A stretch of DNA of 64,000 bases from Halictus rubicundus (Eukaryota; Arthropoda; Insecta; Hymenoptera; Halictidae), in assembly GCF_050948215.1 (NCBI RefSeq), contig NC_135149.1, positions 9,901,001 through 9,965,000 on the forward strand. The letters are read 5' to 3'. Position numbers and translations under genes: made by a program. The notes beneath the pieces were generated by a model. That model made no database searches and had not been told where the DNA came from. It worked only from the letters and a program-made list of their open reading frames with translations. The first letter of the stretch is position 1; every line of letters starts with the position of its first letter. Shown here piece by piece: positions 24,641-34,959 of the stretch.

Positions 24641-25539
24641 GTATAATTAAATTTTCCTCGAATATCACTATTGCCAAGATTAGAAACATTATCTAAAATT
24701 TAATCTGGGGCAAAATATTGTCCAAAAAAATTGCAATCAACCCTTTCTAACATAATCACCAGCTCTATGCACCTAATTGCTGAATTTGCGAACAACTGAT
24801 TTAATTACGTACCTGCATTACAAAAATTTGGTACCTAACTTTAATTTTTCCTAGAATTGAAGACTTCGATACATGATCCAGTTCCTAAAAAAAATATTCC
24901 AAATGTTTTTAAAAATCTAGTGTACAATAAACTTGTTGATAGTTGTATAGTCGAATGTTGTTTTGTTTTTAATTGTGTGTCTTGGTGGGGCTATCTCAGT
25001 TATTCGCTCGATGACAGAAAGAGCACTGAAAAATTATATTTAGTCGCAACAGGAGGACTGGGTGAATATTGATCTGCCTGTTGCGAGGCGTTAATTGCCG
25101 CGGCTATAATTAGGGATTACCATTTACCTTGCTGCGTGCAATTAGAAACTTCTGGTTGAGATTAATAATTAATGTTAGCTCGGAGTGGCAATGTTGTTTC
25201 GCGGCCGGAAATATCGTGCGGAGCCGTTGACCCTTCTGCCAGCTCGGTTGAGTCCTGCAGCAAATATGCAGATGTTTTGTAACTGAACCCGTGACGAATA
25301 TCGTAACTACGAGCTATGTTTACTAAACACAAATTCGCTGCGCCAGATACGCGTGGATACGGACCAGAGAAGAAGATCGCGCGAAACACAAATTAATTAT
25401 ACGCGACGTACTCTGCCATACACGCATCCTACACGCTTCGAAAAATGAACGTGAACTATACGCACCAACAGCATCAGAGACGTTGCATCAAACGATTGAT
25501 CTACGGACCGTGACCTTTGCTGCAAATTTGATATTTTGG

Positions 25540-25658
25540 TTAAACTTCACTTTGGCAAGCCAGAAATTTTTAACCTTTTACTATATAATCCTATGCATCT
25601 AGACGAGAAAATGCCAAAAATCAAGATTTTAAGGCGAGGAAGTCACTGGTTCAAACGT
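25540..25658 (+). mobile_element. solitary end of foldback element family
   Basis: TTAAACTTCACTTTGG, CCAGAAATTTTTAAC, CTATATAATCCTAT, GACGAGAAAATGCCAAAAAT and TTTTAAGGCGAGGAAGTCAC align with the arms at 21503 (closest relative) and 34960. No inverted partner was found downstream, so it is a solo or truncated end. The open frame at 25536-25964 merely starts inside this end. Confidence 0.75.
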
Positions 25659-26100
25659 AGTATCCCAAGAAAAAGCCGCCTCCTTCTATCCCCTAACCGT
25701 TTCTTAAGCGTCTGGAGTATCCTGATCCCACGTTCAATCACTCTGCAACACTATTCACCCTCGAGCGTCCAAGGAACCTCGTCTCACTCTTTCGAAGACA
25801 GTAATACAACTGTTGTCCCTCTCGAGCAGTCTCCTCGGGTCGTGCACCCTTTCTCCCACCCTCTGTTACCTACGAATTACACAGCACTCGTTGTTTTCGT
25901 CAACATCCCTTTGAATGGGGTACCCCCTCTTTCCCAGCTGAGCCCCCATTTTGTAGGATCGTAGCAAAAAAGGGACCAGATTCGTCAGACCTTCGGTCGC
26001 CTAAGCCGCGACCTCATTACAATTTTAGCGTACGTGTCCTGTGGGTCCTTTGACATTTTATTTCTCAGTGAGTATGCATTAGAAATATTATATTTTTATC
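25659..26100. other. unassigned GC-richer stretch next to a foldback end
   Basis: About 400 bp, pyrimidine-rich and GC-richer than its surroundings, immediately inside the foldback end. It could be element interior (cargo) that has lost its second end, or unrelated flank. Not similar to the interiors at 21650-21917 or 35403-35616 by eye. Confidence 0.35.
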
Positions 26101-28204
26101 CACATATTTTTAAAAATTTCTTAACCACCAAATATGTTAAAATAATACACTCCAGGCATTTCCTATTTTACTTTGATCTTTCTTATTGGAGAGTCATAAA
26201 ATAAATTGATTTGTTCGTGTATATACCAGAAGAAAAATTATGGAATATTTCAGTCAACGCATTATTATAATTCCGGTCATTTGAAAAAATTTTATATATG
26301 ATACATATTTATTTTTTACATTAAAAATCAGCAATTTTTTATAGTTGACATTTCTACTTTTGAAATCTGATTATGATTTAAAAAAATTTCTTATTTATCG
26401 CACGAATAGCAATGAAATTGTAATAGTGTCAACAAGATTTAATACTCGATACTTCTAGTGTTACGATCTCAAATGGGTACATAAAAATGTTTCTAAATTG
26501 ATGTATCTTTAATATACACGAGACAAATTTTTATATGTATGAATTATAAAGCGTATGCACGTATTATATTAGGATTTATCTATGCGTTTTACATCGATTG
26601 TATAAAAGAAATAAATTTTCACACTTACTCAAATAAAGAAGGGAATAATTTCTTTCCAAACGTATTGAAAATTGCATTAGAGCGTATAATTATTTCAACT
26701 TTGGCGCCGATAGATGAAGGTCGACATTCCTTCTAAGGTCGCAAACGATTGTTCCGTATTGATTACTCATTTGACAAGGAGCCCCCGGCGGTCTTCTGTC
26801 GACCGAATTTGTAATTAAGCAACGTATTACACGGGAAATCGCGATCGAAGACCAACAACAGTTCGAATAATTATTCCCAGAGCACAATGAAGTTGGTAAT
26901 TGTTTGAGATAATACCGTCTTCCCAGTCCAAAGTGCACTGTCAAAGTCTCGGAAATCCCTTAAGGGGATAAATGAAATCTGTCGCATAGCGGTCGAAACC
27001 TTGATCGAGGTAAACCCAACCCCCACAACCACAAACCTCAACTTCTTGTACGCGACGAGCTTTAGCAGGGACACGCTTGAACCAGAGTTCATCCCCTAAC
27101 AGCATGATCCAAGAGCTTAGAACACTCTAGAAGTCGAAACTGATGTACAGAAATATTAATTTAAACGTTAAGTAGGAAATCTTTTTATGGAAACTATTTC
27201 ACGCTATCAAAGTACATCAATGTCCAATTTCTTCAAAAATTAAAGTGGAACGATTCGAGTACAAAATTTTATGCATTTATACAGCGTACAGAAAGTTGCA
27301 ATTCGTAAAATAGAACTTCATTTTTAATTTACTGAAACCGTTTATAGGCAAGAAAAATCTCATTTAATTGCAAATTCCTTTATATTTTTCTATTAAATTG
27401 CGAATTATTAATAATACGTCCGTTTGTTTTAATAATCAATGCAAATTTAACCTATACAAATTTTTATGACTCCACAAATTGGACTAATACCATTTTTAGA
27501 CTGTGGCTCTTATAGATTTCATGCAGTATGGCAAACATTAAAATATAAAATATGAAGCTGTCAAGACATCGGAAGATTCTAAAAACATTGCTACATTATT
27601 TTCGGCTTACTAAATTTTTTAAAAGAAGAAATGCGTTTTCAATTAACTTCCGTTTCATGCAGTCAACTTGGACAATTTTTATTTATATTATTATATCAAA
27701 CAAACGACAGATAACATTTCTAAATACGTCTATTCTCCCGTGATTTTTGAGTTGCTTTTAGTCTGTTAATTTTGTTCTATATGTCCTTTCAAGTCAATTG
27801 TCTCGTTCGGTTTAATTTATAGAGATCACTATGACTCCGAAGGCAGTCCTCACACTTTAAAGCATGACCTATTCCTTTAGGGGCAGTACATCAATTTGTC
27901 TCTCTGTAAATATTTATGTTACACCTGTACTAGCTAAAATTGGACGTTAACATGTTAACTGCCACATTAGTATTCATGAGATCATCACAGGACGGAAACA
28001 CCTCTTTTACGTTCTAAGGGACTATTACACCTTTCACGATGTGAGGACTCATGAATCATAACGAAATTTATCTAACGATAACGATTAATCTTCAACTCTA
28101 ACTTTATGGTGTCGGCGTTACACAGCTTTTAAGAGGGTAATCCGATTTTATAAAAGTTAATAATTAAACTCGTACCGTTTCCTCAATGTTGGGTATCAAC
28201 GGAC
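26101..28204. other. unassigned AT-rich stretch
   Basis: No gene recognised; frames at 26690-26944 and 26871-27092 (minus) have no domain. A dispersed-repeat copy is at 27590-27690. Confidence 0.4.
27590..27690 (+). repeat. dispersed repeat copy (TTGGACAATTTTTATTT family)
   Basis: Contains ATTATTTTCGGCTTACTAAA, AATTAACTTCCGTTTCATGC and CTTGGACAATTTTTATTT, matching 30205-30312 (GACTTGGACAATTCTTATTT) and 16415-16535 in the same order and spacing. Confidence 0.55.
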
Positions 28205-28209
28205 AAAAC

Positions 28210-28683
28210 GTACTCGTCGATGGCTGAATTCTCCGAGCTACTAAAGATTCTTTCCAGAAACTATTTATGAATAAATGAACCGCCATTTCTTTTACTGATC
28301 ACAGAGCTTAGCCCTTAAGTGGACATTCAAAATGAAAACTTTAAAAATGCAATGTTCCAATTGAATTGTATTTAATATTCCACTCTGTCGAAACGGTAAA
28401 CATAAACGTAGCAAAATAGTAATATTTCATCTAAATCCACAAATATCATTAATAGTTACGCATTAAATAATTATTAGCATAAATTTGACCCTTCAGGGTT
28501 ATATTTTCAAGCTCAAATTTTACACTGTCTTAAAAATATCTTTAATTAAATACGTTCTCCAGTTCTTCAGAAATTGATTCAACAAAAATGAGAGAACACG
28601 ACCAATAAAAATAGAGAAGAGGAGTGTAATGGTTGCAGAATGTATTCATCGACGGCTAAACTCTCGGTGCCACTAAAAATTCG
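28210..28683 (+). repeat. pair of similar ~40-bp segments
   Basis: TACTCGTCGATGGCTGAATT, CTCCGAGCTACTAAAGATTC at 28210-28250 and TATTCATCGACGGCTAAACT, CTCGGTGCCACTAAAAATTC at 28641-28683 align at roughly 30 of 40 positions in direct orientation. They are 430 bp apart; the origin is unknown. Confidence 0.5.
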
Positions 28684-28969
28684 TCCTGGAATCAGAGAGA
28701 GACGATTCCAGGAATATCTGGAATTTGGCGGGCCTAGAACGGGAAGCCAATAGGAATTAAGAATTTCACCGGATATCCATTGTCTATGGGCGAAGGTCCT
28801 TTCGGGTTTCGACTTCCCACCGCATCTCCTTTGTACGGACGCGTTGCAATCCACTCCGTTCCCCATCGCGATCGTGCCTTCGGTATCCTGCCAAGAAGGT
28901 GCATGGAATTCGGCCAAAGGCATCCCGAGCCACAGAAACAGCCATATCTGGCAGATGCGACACGACGAT
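28579..28969 (-). CDS. candidate exon with signal-peptide-like start (unrecognised)
   Basis: On the minus strand a possible acceptor (GCACTTTCAG, exon start at 28969) leads into an open frame to a stop at 28579. It begins SSCRICQIWLFLWLGMPLAE, a hydrophobic stretch like a signal peptide, then a polar part with two Cys. The segment 28690-29030 is clearly GC-richer than its flanks. It overlaps the short direct repeat at 28641-28683 and an antisense frame, and no family is recognised, so it may well be non-coding. Confidence 0.17.
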
Positions 28970-29030
28970 CTGAAAGTGCAATGCAGCCGTCAATTTCACA
29001 GTAGCGAGACTCGAACGACCGTATAAGTTA

Positions 29031-29880
29031 CGAAAGATTTGGAGGAGCAGCTGCGCGCAGCTTTGAATCCTCGAAACTTAACAGGGCAGACCACCTTGAC
29101 CATCTACAAATGTGCTGTGCTTTCGAGAATTTTTTAAATTATAATGAAAAATTCCGGTTTTTCAGAACGATATCAACACAACTCTTAACATTCATTTCTG
29201 CATTTTTTTTCACAACAAAATATTGCAAAATGACCGAGTTATGAGAAGCTATATCATTTGATGTAGCTCTCGGTTACGGTGACGTAATACTTCGTCTTCG
29301 GCAGGTTTTCATTGTGTGTCGATGACGGTCTATTGTGTTTCTCTTTGTAACCTGTTGCTACCGGTGACGTACCATTGTGCTTTTCTAGGATACGTTCGAC
29401 TCTGCTTGGTGATGTAATATTACAATCTGTTTGGAGTCTGTCACCACTTGCTGGTGGAAGAATATTATAAATGAATTGTAGATTTTTCTTTATGTTAGAT
29501 GTTAATGAATTTAATAGTTTTCGTAATTGAACGGTAAGTTGTTATAATGATTAGAATAAGAGAGATAAGATTAGATTTGATTTAGATTTAGATTTTTACG
29601 CAAAATGAAAATTGCATGCATAAATGGCAAGACACAGAATTTACAGACATTTATTTCTTTTCTGAATAATTGTAGTCAGATGAAAGAGAATGAAAAAAAT
29701 AAGTGCACATAATCCGAAGTCTAATTACTAACATGGAATGTGAATTATTATTTAAATTTAATTTTTAGAAATTATTTTTGACAAAGTAGGAAAATAGAGT
29801 GAATACGAGATACAGAAATAAATAAAAATTAAAGTAAAATTGATAGGACTAAATTTCCATAGAAATGTGTGGCTTAATTA
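29031..29880. other. unassigned stretch with repeated TGACGTA-like words
   Basis: GGTGACGTAATAC (29278), GGTGACGTACCAT (29361) and GGTGATGTAATAT (29418) lie at roughly 60-80-bp spacing in a GT-rich region. It could be an old short tandem repeat. No gene. Confidence 0.35.
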
Positions 29881-30145
29881 TTAGATACAAGATACGAGAT
29901 ACGAGCTAAGCATTGTAATGCAGTGAAGGTAATCTACAAGTGGCAATTTACAATTTATGAGATACAATATACAAGCTAGAAATTACAACCTGCAAGCTAA
30001 AGAGATTTACGGTACAAGATACAAGATATAATATAGAAGATAAAGGCCACTTTTAGATAAAAGCTAACTATAAACTGCAAGATATAGAATATAATTTGTA
30101 AGAAATGATTCATAACTTATAAGCTACAAGCTACAATTTACAAGT
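29881..30145 (+). repeat. degenerate low-complexity array of TACAAG/GATACAA words
   Basis: About 265 bp built from variants of GATACAAGATA, AAGCTACAA and AATTTACAA (for example ACGAGATACGAGCTA, GTACAAGATACAAGATA, AAGCTACAAGCTACAA). No fixed period; probably an eroded short-unit tandem array. Confidence 0.7.
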
Positions 30146-30204
30146 TATGCATCTAAAAACTGAACAGTACTTATTCAATACAAAACTGTGGCAATATTAG
30201 AAAA

Positions 30205-30312
30205 ATTGAAAAATTTTGTTTTATTATTTATTAAGGAATACATTTTGGTTTAATTTTCATTTTCTACGATTGACTTGGACAATTCTTATTTTACAGAAAA
30301 ATCCATAGTCAC
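30205..30312 (+). repeat. dispersed repeat copy (TTGGACAATTTTTATTT family)
   Basis: TTTTATTATTTATTAAGGAA, ATTTTCATTTTCTACGATTG, ACTTGGACAATTCTTATTTT and AAAAATCCATAGTC align in order with the 27590 and 16415 copies. The last word corresponds to GATCCGCAGTC of other copies. Confidence 0.5.
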
Positions 30313-30830
30313 TGTAACTTCATTAATACTATGAATATTTACAATTCCCTAATTCAGGATATTCTAGAAACTCCAAGGATTAAAAATAAATAAAAGCACT
30401 ATAATAAATGGATCAAACAGTGTAAACGGTGAGCTCTAAATAAGAAGACCAAAAATAAATAAAAGTTCAATTTTTGTGTGTAAAACTAATTGATTAAAGA
30501 AAGAATAGATACGAGATGTATGTTTTTCTACATTTCCACATGAAGTGGAATATCCAAGTGTTAAGCAAAATCGAAATTTTTGAATGAAGGCGCCTTCCGC
30601 GCCTAATAATTTTGTTGGATGGATCTCGAGAAATTCACCGCGAAAATCCGTAGAAAATGTCATGATCCTGACCTCGTTTGGGAGGAACATTCTATCGCAC
30701 CTGTGCCGAAGATATAGCACAATTGCCGAACCATTGGATCAATCGCGATCCATTTGTCATCCGACGGTAACCCCCGAGATTATTGATTCGTCAGCAAATT
30801 TCGCGAGCCGGCAGCACGATTACCAAAGCT
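30313..30830. other. unassigned stretch
   Basis: Antisense frames at 30436-30720 (-) and 30584-30949 (+) overlap and have no recognised domain. Confidence 0.35.
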
Positions 30831-30875
30831 TTCTCTCTCTTTGTTTCTCCCCCCCCCTCTCTCTCTCTCTCTCTC
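30831..30875 (+). repeat. (CT)n microsatellite, interrupted
   Basis: TTCTCTCTCT, a short interruption with a C8 run, then (CT)10. Confidence 0.9.
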
Positions 30876-32010
30876 GACTTTTCGCCCGATACGGTTTGCA
30901 CAGTAAGCTGCTCCAGGCAAGCTTTTTACGAGTTCCAGAAATCGCGTGATGAAAACTAGAAGGGATTCCCGGAAAACCGTGTTTATTAATTAGGTAGCGA
31001 ATCAAATCGGTATGCGTGCATGTAGGTCGAGCACCCTTCAACAAAAGTAGAAGGAATAAGCGATTATTCCGACGGTCTAACCGCCTTTGTTACTCGATCC
31101 ACTCGATAACTCTGACCAACAAAAACGATTGCAATAAAAATTTTTCCTCGTCGGAAAAAAGCATCTGCACCGTTTCACTCTAGCATTTAATCATACGGAT
31201 CAGTTAACAGGTTTATTTGTCAAATTACAACCAGCAGAGCATCCAACAAAATCAAAGTAATCTAGTAAACGAAACTAACATTGGAAGGATAAAAATTATC
31301 ACAGAGTTCTTTGATCCTTCTGCAGTCTCCAGTTCTAATGAAAATTAATTGTTGACAACGCGTTACAGTGAAAATACAGTTCTTTATTTTAATTTTTAAG
31401 TGTATGAACGCGTTTCATAATTATTTTTCTATGAATATTTGCACAAACGTATTTACAAGAATATTTATAAGAATCTTGTACTCTGAATTGAATTAAGAAG
31501 ATCCTGAATACAAAAAATAAATTCCCTTTAAAATTATTATTTAATATACACAATTTTCAGTTCATTGAATTCAGTTCATTTTCTTCGTAGCTCTTTCGGA
31601 GCAGCTTGAATTGAATTAGTCGACAGATGAAGAAAACAAAATAGTAATTCGTAAAATCTACAGCTTCATACATTCATAACACGCAAACAAATATTCAAAA
31701 AATAATGAAATGAAAAATTCTATACAGTTGAACACAGCTTCATTCTATTAGCACTTTACTGAAACTGTTCCTGAAAGAAATAAAATTCAATTACACCCCA
31801 GTCCCATCGAATTTGCATACAAATATGTGAATTTGCATAAAGTTCCGCAGTCCGTAGTCTATTAACAAGTTAAGAGAATCAAATGAAGATTTCATTAAAT
31901 CTTGATAGGTCTTCTTTTTCGCTGACAGATCTTACATATTGTAATGAGTCCTAAAATTAAAGCTTGAGATCGTAATCATCGAATGACACTTATAATTCCT
32001 TTCTATAAAG
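30876..32010. other. unassigned AT-rich stretch
   Basis: No gene. A short fragment of the dispersed repeat family may lie at 31820-31875 (CATAAAGTTCCGCAGTC followed by CGTAGTCTA). Confidence 0.4.
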
Positions 32011-32603
32011 GTTAGCCAAAAATATGAAATAGATGTGTCAGTATCAACTACCTCAAAACCTTCAGGATTAAATCCTTTATATCTGAATAGCTTTTATAAT
32101 TACTGGGGTACATCTAGAAGGAGCTTAATAATTTTCTTCTGGGCAACAAGAAAAATTAAGTTCTATCTAAAAATATTAGACAAAAATACAAAATGAATGT
32201 TCCAGCGTCTACCTTCTCAAAACCTTATGTATTCCAAATTTGCCTATTAACCCTTCTTATGCTATGCCGGAATCATTCGTGACCCGTCGCGGTGGGGATA
32301 AGCTCGAGCGACCGTCAATGTGTACAATTTTATCCCGATGTAAGACGACGCTCTTTATTTCGAAATAAGAAAATCTCTCTCCCCTCTTCTTATTTCTCAT
32401 CCGAAATACGACGAAAGCCAGTCCCGAGCGATCGCCTTAAATCGAAAAGAAAACTGTAGTGAAATATCGGTGTGGCTCAGAAACGACTCCGGCATAGGCC
32501 TAGAACTTGCAGGAGTCCGAGAGTTAATAGGATTTTTAATGACTGTGCTACACACCCATAAGGAGCTTAATAATGTTCTCATAAGCCACAAAAGAAATTA
32601 AAA
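32011..32603. repeat. two-copy tandem repeat (~165 bp), copy 2 split by an insertion
   Basis: Copy 1 (32011-32165) and copy 2 (32176-32246 plus 32528-32603) share TTAG-CAAAAATA, GAAATAGATGT / AAATGAATGTT, CTCAAAACCTT, ACATCTAGAAGGAGCTTAAT / ACACCCATAAGGAGCTTAAT and TTCT. Removing 281 bp from copy 2 at the TTAA restores collinearity with copy 1, so the insertion came after the duplication. Confidence 0.8.
32247..32527. mobile_element. TTAA-flanked MITE (piggyBac-type signature)
   Basis: Flanked by TTAA at 32247-32250 and 32524-32527. Ends are imperfect inverted repeats: CTTCTTATGCTATGCCGGAA with TCATT at the left against AACGACTCCGGCATAGGC at the right. It sits inside one copy of a tandem repeat whose sister copy lacks it, giving direct evidence of insertion. 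TTAA target duplication is the hallmark of piggyBac-type transposition. The 273-bp interior is GC-richer than the flanks and too short to encode a transposase; the minus-strand frame at 32397-32591 is incidental. Confidence 0.75.
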
Positions 32604-33009
32604 AGAGACCACTAAAAATTACTGTGTAAAAGAAATTACAACACAATATAAACTATTTTCATATTTAAAAAATCCTACTAGTGTATCAATGAATTTCTAA
32701 AAGCCATTGAACATTCAGTAAGCAACAGAGAAACGAATTCTCCGGTTTCATGGCGAAATAGAGATGTCACGCAAAATAATTACAGGACCGTGACCCACCG
32801 CACTCCGCATGAACAACGATTCATTCGCAAGCCCTCTTTCACTGTATGGAATAATTGGAAAACAAAATGCAGAATGGAAAATTCACGACGCCGAGTAACA
32901 ATCCGAAATTTACGATGGTGTCTCGCGGCGGCACCGTGAAATTAGCATTTACCAATATTCAGCCCGATGATTGTCTTCCTGCGGACAAAAGAATTTTCAC
33001 GGTCCGATA
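32604..33009. other. unassigned flank of the Tc1/mariner-type element
   Basis: No gene recognised; a short plus-strand frame (32855-33079) runs into the element's left end and has no domain. Confidence 0.4.
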
Positions 33010-34233
33010 TACAGGGTGTCACCTAACGTTTGCACCTCAAATATCTTTGTTGTTTCCAAAGATACGTAAAATATGCTAAGGACAAAGTTGAATGGTACAA
33101 TGGGGCTGACACGATCCCAAGAAAAATTTTGTTTTTATGTCATTTTTTTAGAGATATCAAGGTGACCTTTACTTTTTTAAATGGAACCACCCTTTTTTAA
33201 ACACCTACAATGATAGTCCCTTTCATTGGGAATTCAGTGACAATAATTATTCCAAGGTCATTCAAGGTCACAGACAGAGAAAACGTATAAGATTTAGAAT
33301 ATGAAAGCAGAATACGTTTATCACGGTTGAGACTTGTAGTAAATAGTAAACATAGTATGGTCGTAGTTAAAGTAAACATACTAAGGTCCTTCAATGTTAT
33401 TGTTATTCAGCATTCTTATTTACTATCAGTATGTTTCCAAATGCGATTCCGTCTTATTCAATGACTGAAAAGTGTGATATGATCACGATTTACTGTGAAT
33501 GTAGACAAAATGCAGTGCAGGCCCGATTAGTTTATGAAGAAAGATACCTCGAGCGAAACACTCCTTCTACTGGAAGTACTGGAAGTGTACGTGCAAGACA
33601 GCACAAACGGAAGAATCCTACGACTAATGAAGACAATGAAATTAATATTTTAGCAGCTATAGTTGTCGATCCTCACGTGAGTACGAGAAACATTTCCCGG
33701 AAAGCAGGCATAAGTCAAAGTAGCGTAATACGAATTCTGGCCCGACATAAATTTCATCCGTTCCACATATCGCTCCATCAAGAATTGCACGAGAATGATT
33801 TTCAAAATAGAATTAACTTTTGTCAATGGAGATTGCCTCAAAATCATTCATTTTTTTCTAATGTCTTGTTTACGGACGAAGCAACATTCACTAATCATGG
33901 CCCAATTATACATTTATAAAATACTCTTATTCTGCTTCCATATTTTAGTTTCATACGCTTTTTCTGTCCTTGATCTTGAATGACCTTGGAATAATATAGT
34001 CACTGCATTCCTAATGAAAGGGACTATCATTGTAGGTGTTTAAAAAAGGGCGATTCCATTTAAAAAAGTCAAGGTGGCCTTGATATCTCTAAAAAAATGA
34101 CATAAAAACAAAATTTTTTCATGGCATCGTGTCAGCCCCATTGTACCATTCAACTTTGTCCTTACCATATTTTACGTATCTTTAGAAACAACAAAGATGT
34201 TTGAGGTGCAAACGTTAGGTGACTCACCCTGTA
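33010..34233. mobile_element. Tc1/mariner-type element with ~310-bp terminal inverted repeats
   Basis: Starts TACAGGGTGTCACCTAACGT and ends with the matching ACGTTAGGTGACTCACCCTG plus TA. TA dinucleotides flank both ends, as expected for the IS630/Tc1/mariner superfamily. Left arm 33010-33320 and right arm about 33925-34233 are inverted copies, pairing from the ends through AAAATGACATAAAAACAAAA (right) to a GAAAGCAGAATA / TATTCTGCTTCC match at the inner edge. Between the arms is one truncated transposase frame. The element cannot mobilise itself. Confidence 0.9.
33431..33919 (+). pseudogene. truncated transposase, N-terminal DNA-binding half
   Basis: ATG at 33431, 162 codons. Residues ~12-40 (MITIYCECRQNAVQARLVYE) match the N-terminal helix-turn-helix of an insect transposase group often annotated as DUF4817-like. 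Residues ~70-110 form a second HTH (HVSTRNISRKAGISQSSVIR), followed by the conserved FCQW. LFTDEATF near residues 146-153 is the first catalytic Asp motif (D149). The frame ends 10 codons later, so the rest of the DDE domain is missing; a deletion joins this point to the right arm. The linker between the two HTHs is also shorter than usual. An intact DNA-binding part without catalysis could act as a repressor, but that is inference. Confidence 0.8.
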
Positions 34234-34959
34234 TATGTATATCCCTCCGCGATTCTCCCGGTACGTTTTCGCCATTTATTAAATCGCGTTACCCTCGACA
34301 TTGCAGCAGTCAACGGGACGACAGAAACGATTCGAGCCGTTGGCAGAAGAAAAACGATCGTTCAATTTAAGTGTAACGAAGCGGAAGACGAGGCTGAAAA
34401 CGCGTGCGTACACCGGGCTCTGATAAAAAATAATTTGAGGAACGATCGACCTCTCCCGCAACATGTTCGCCGTATCTCCGCTCCACTCGCACCGTCAAAC
34501 AACGTATTGTTCGGTGTCAGATCGACGATACAGGCTCCAGCGATCGAACTATCCGAACTTTCGCAAACCGTATTCCATTTTCTGCAGTCGGCGGATCGAT
34601 GCGATCTTTGTTCCACTGCCGAGCGTCAGAGATACGGTTCCGTTGTTCCCTGAAACATCGGCACGAGAACCACGATTTATTATCCGTTATGGATCCTTGC
34701 TAGACGTACGCGACGGAATGATATACGTATTTTTCCCAATCCACCAAGCCATTTCTTCTTTTTCTCGACGCCCCTTTGTCCCGCTATACCAAGAGAAAAT
34801 GAGAAGACATGGTGGGGCTTGGACACTTACGGGCTGCCTTTGTCCACTTTGTTCCAACAAGAATCTGCTGTGTCGCAGAATTTTTCTGGTACCCCGTACT
34901 TTCGTCTATGAGACGCAGAAAATTATTGATTTTTTGTCAAACGTAAAGACGAAACTGGC
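34234..34959. other. unassigned GC-richer stretch between two elements
   Basis: Open frames at 34219-34653 (144 codons) and 34463-34963 (166 codons), both plus strand and overlapping in different frames. Neither has a recognised domain; the first starts within an element end and the second runs to the next element. Sequence has many CpG. Possibly a host fragment between two insertions. Confidence 0.35.

Noticed and set aside
25536..25964. 142-codon plus-strand frame
   Set aside because: Starts inside a foldback end, so its N-terminus is transposon sequence; no domain follows.
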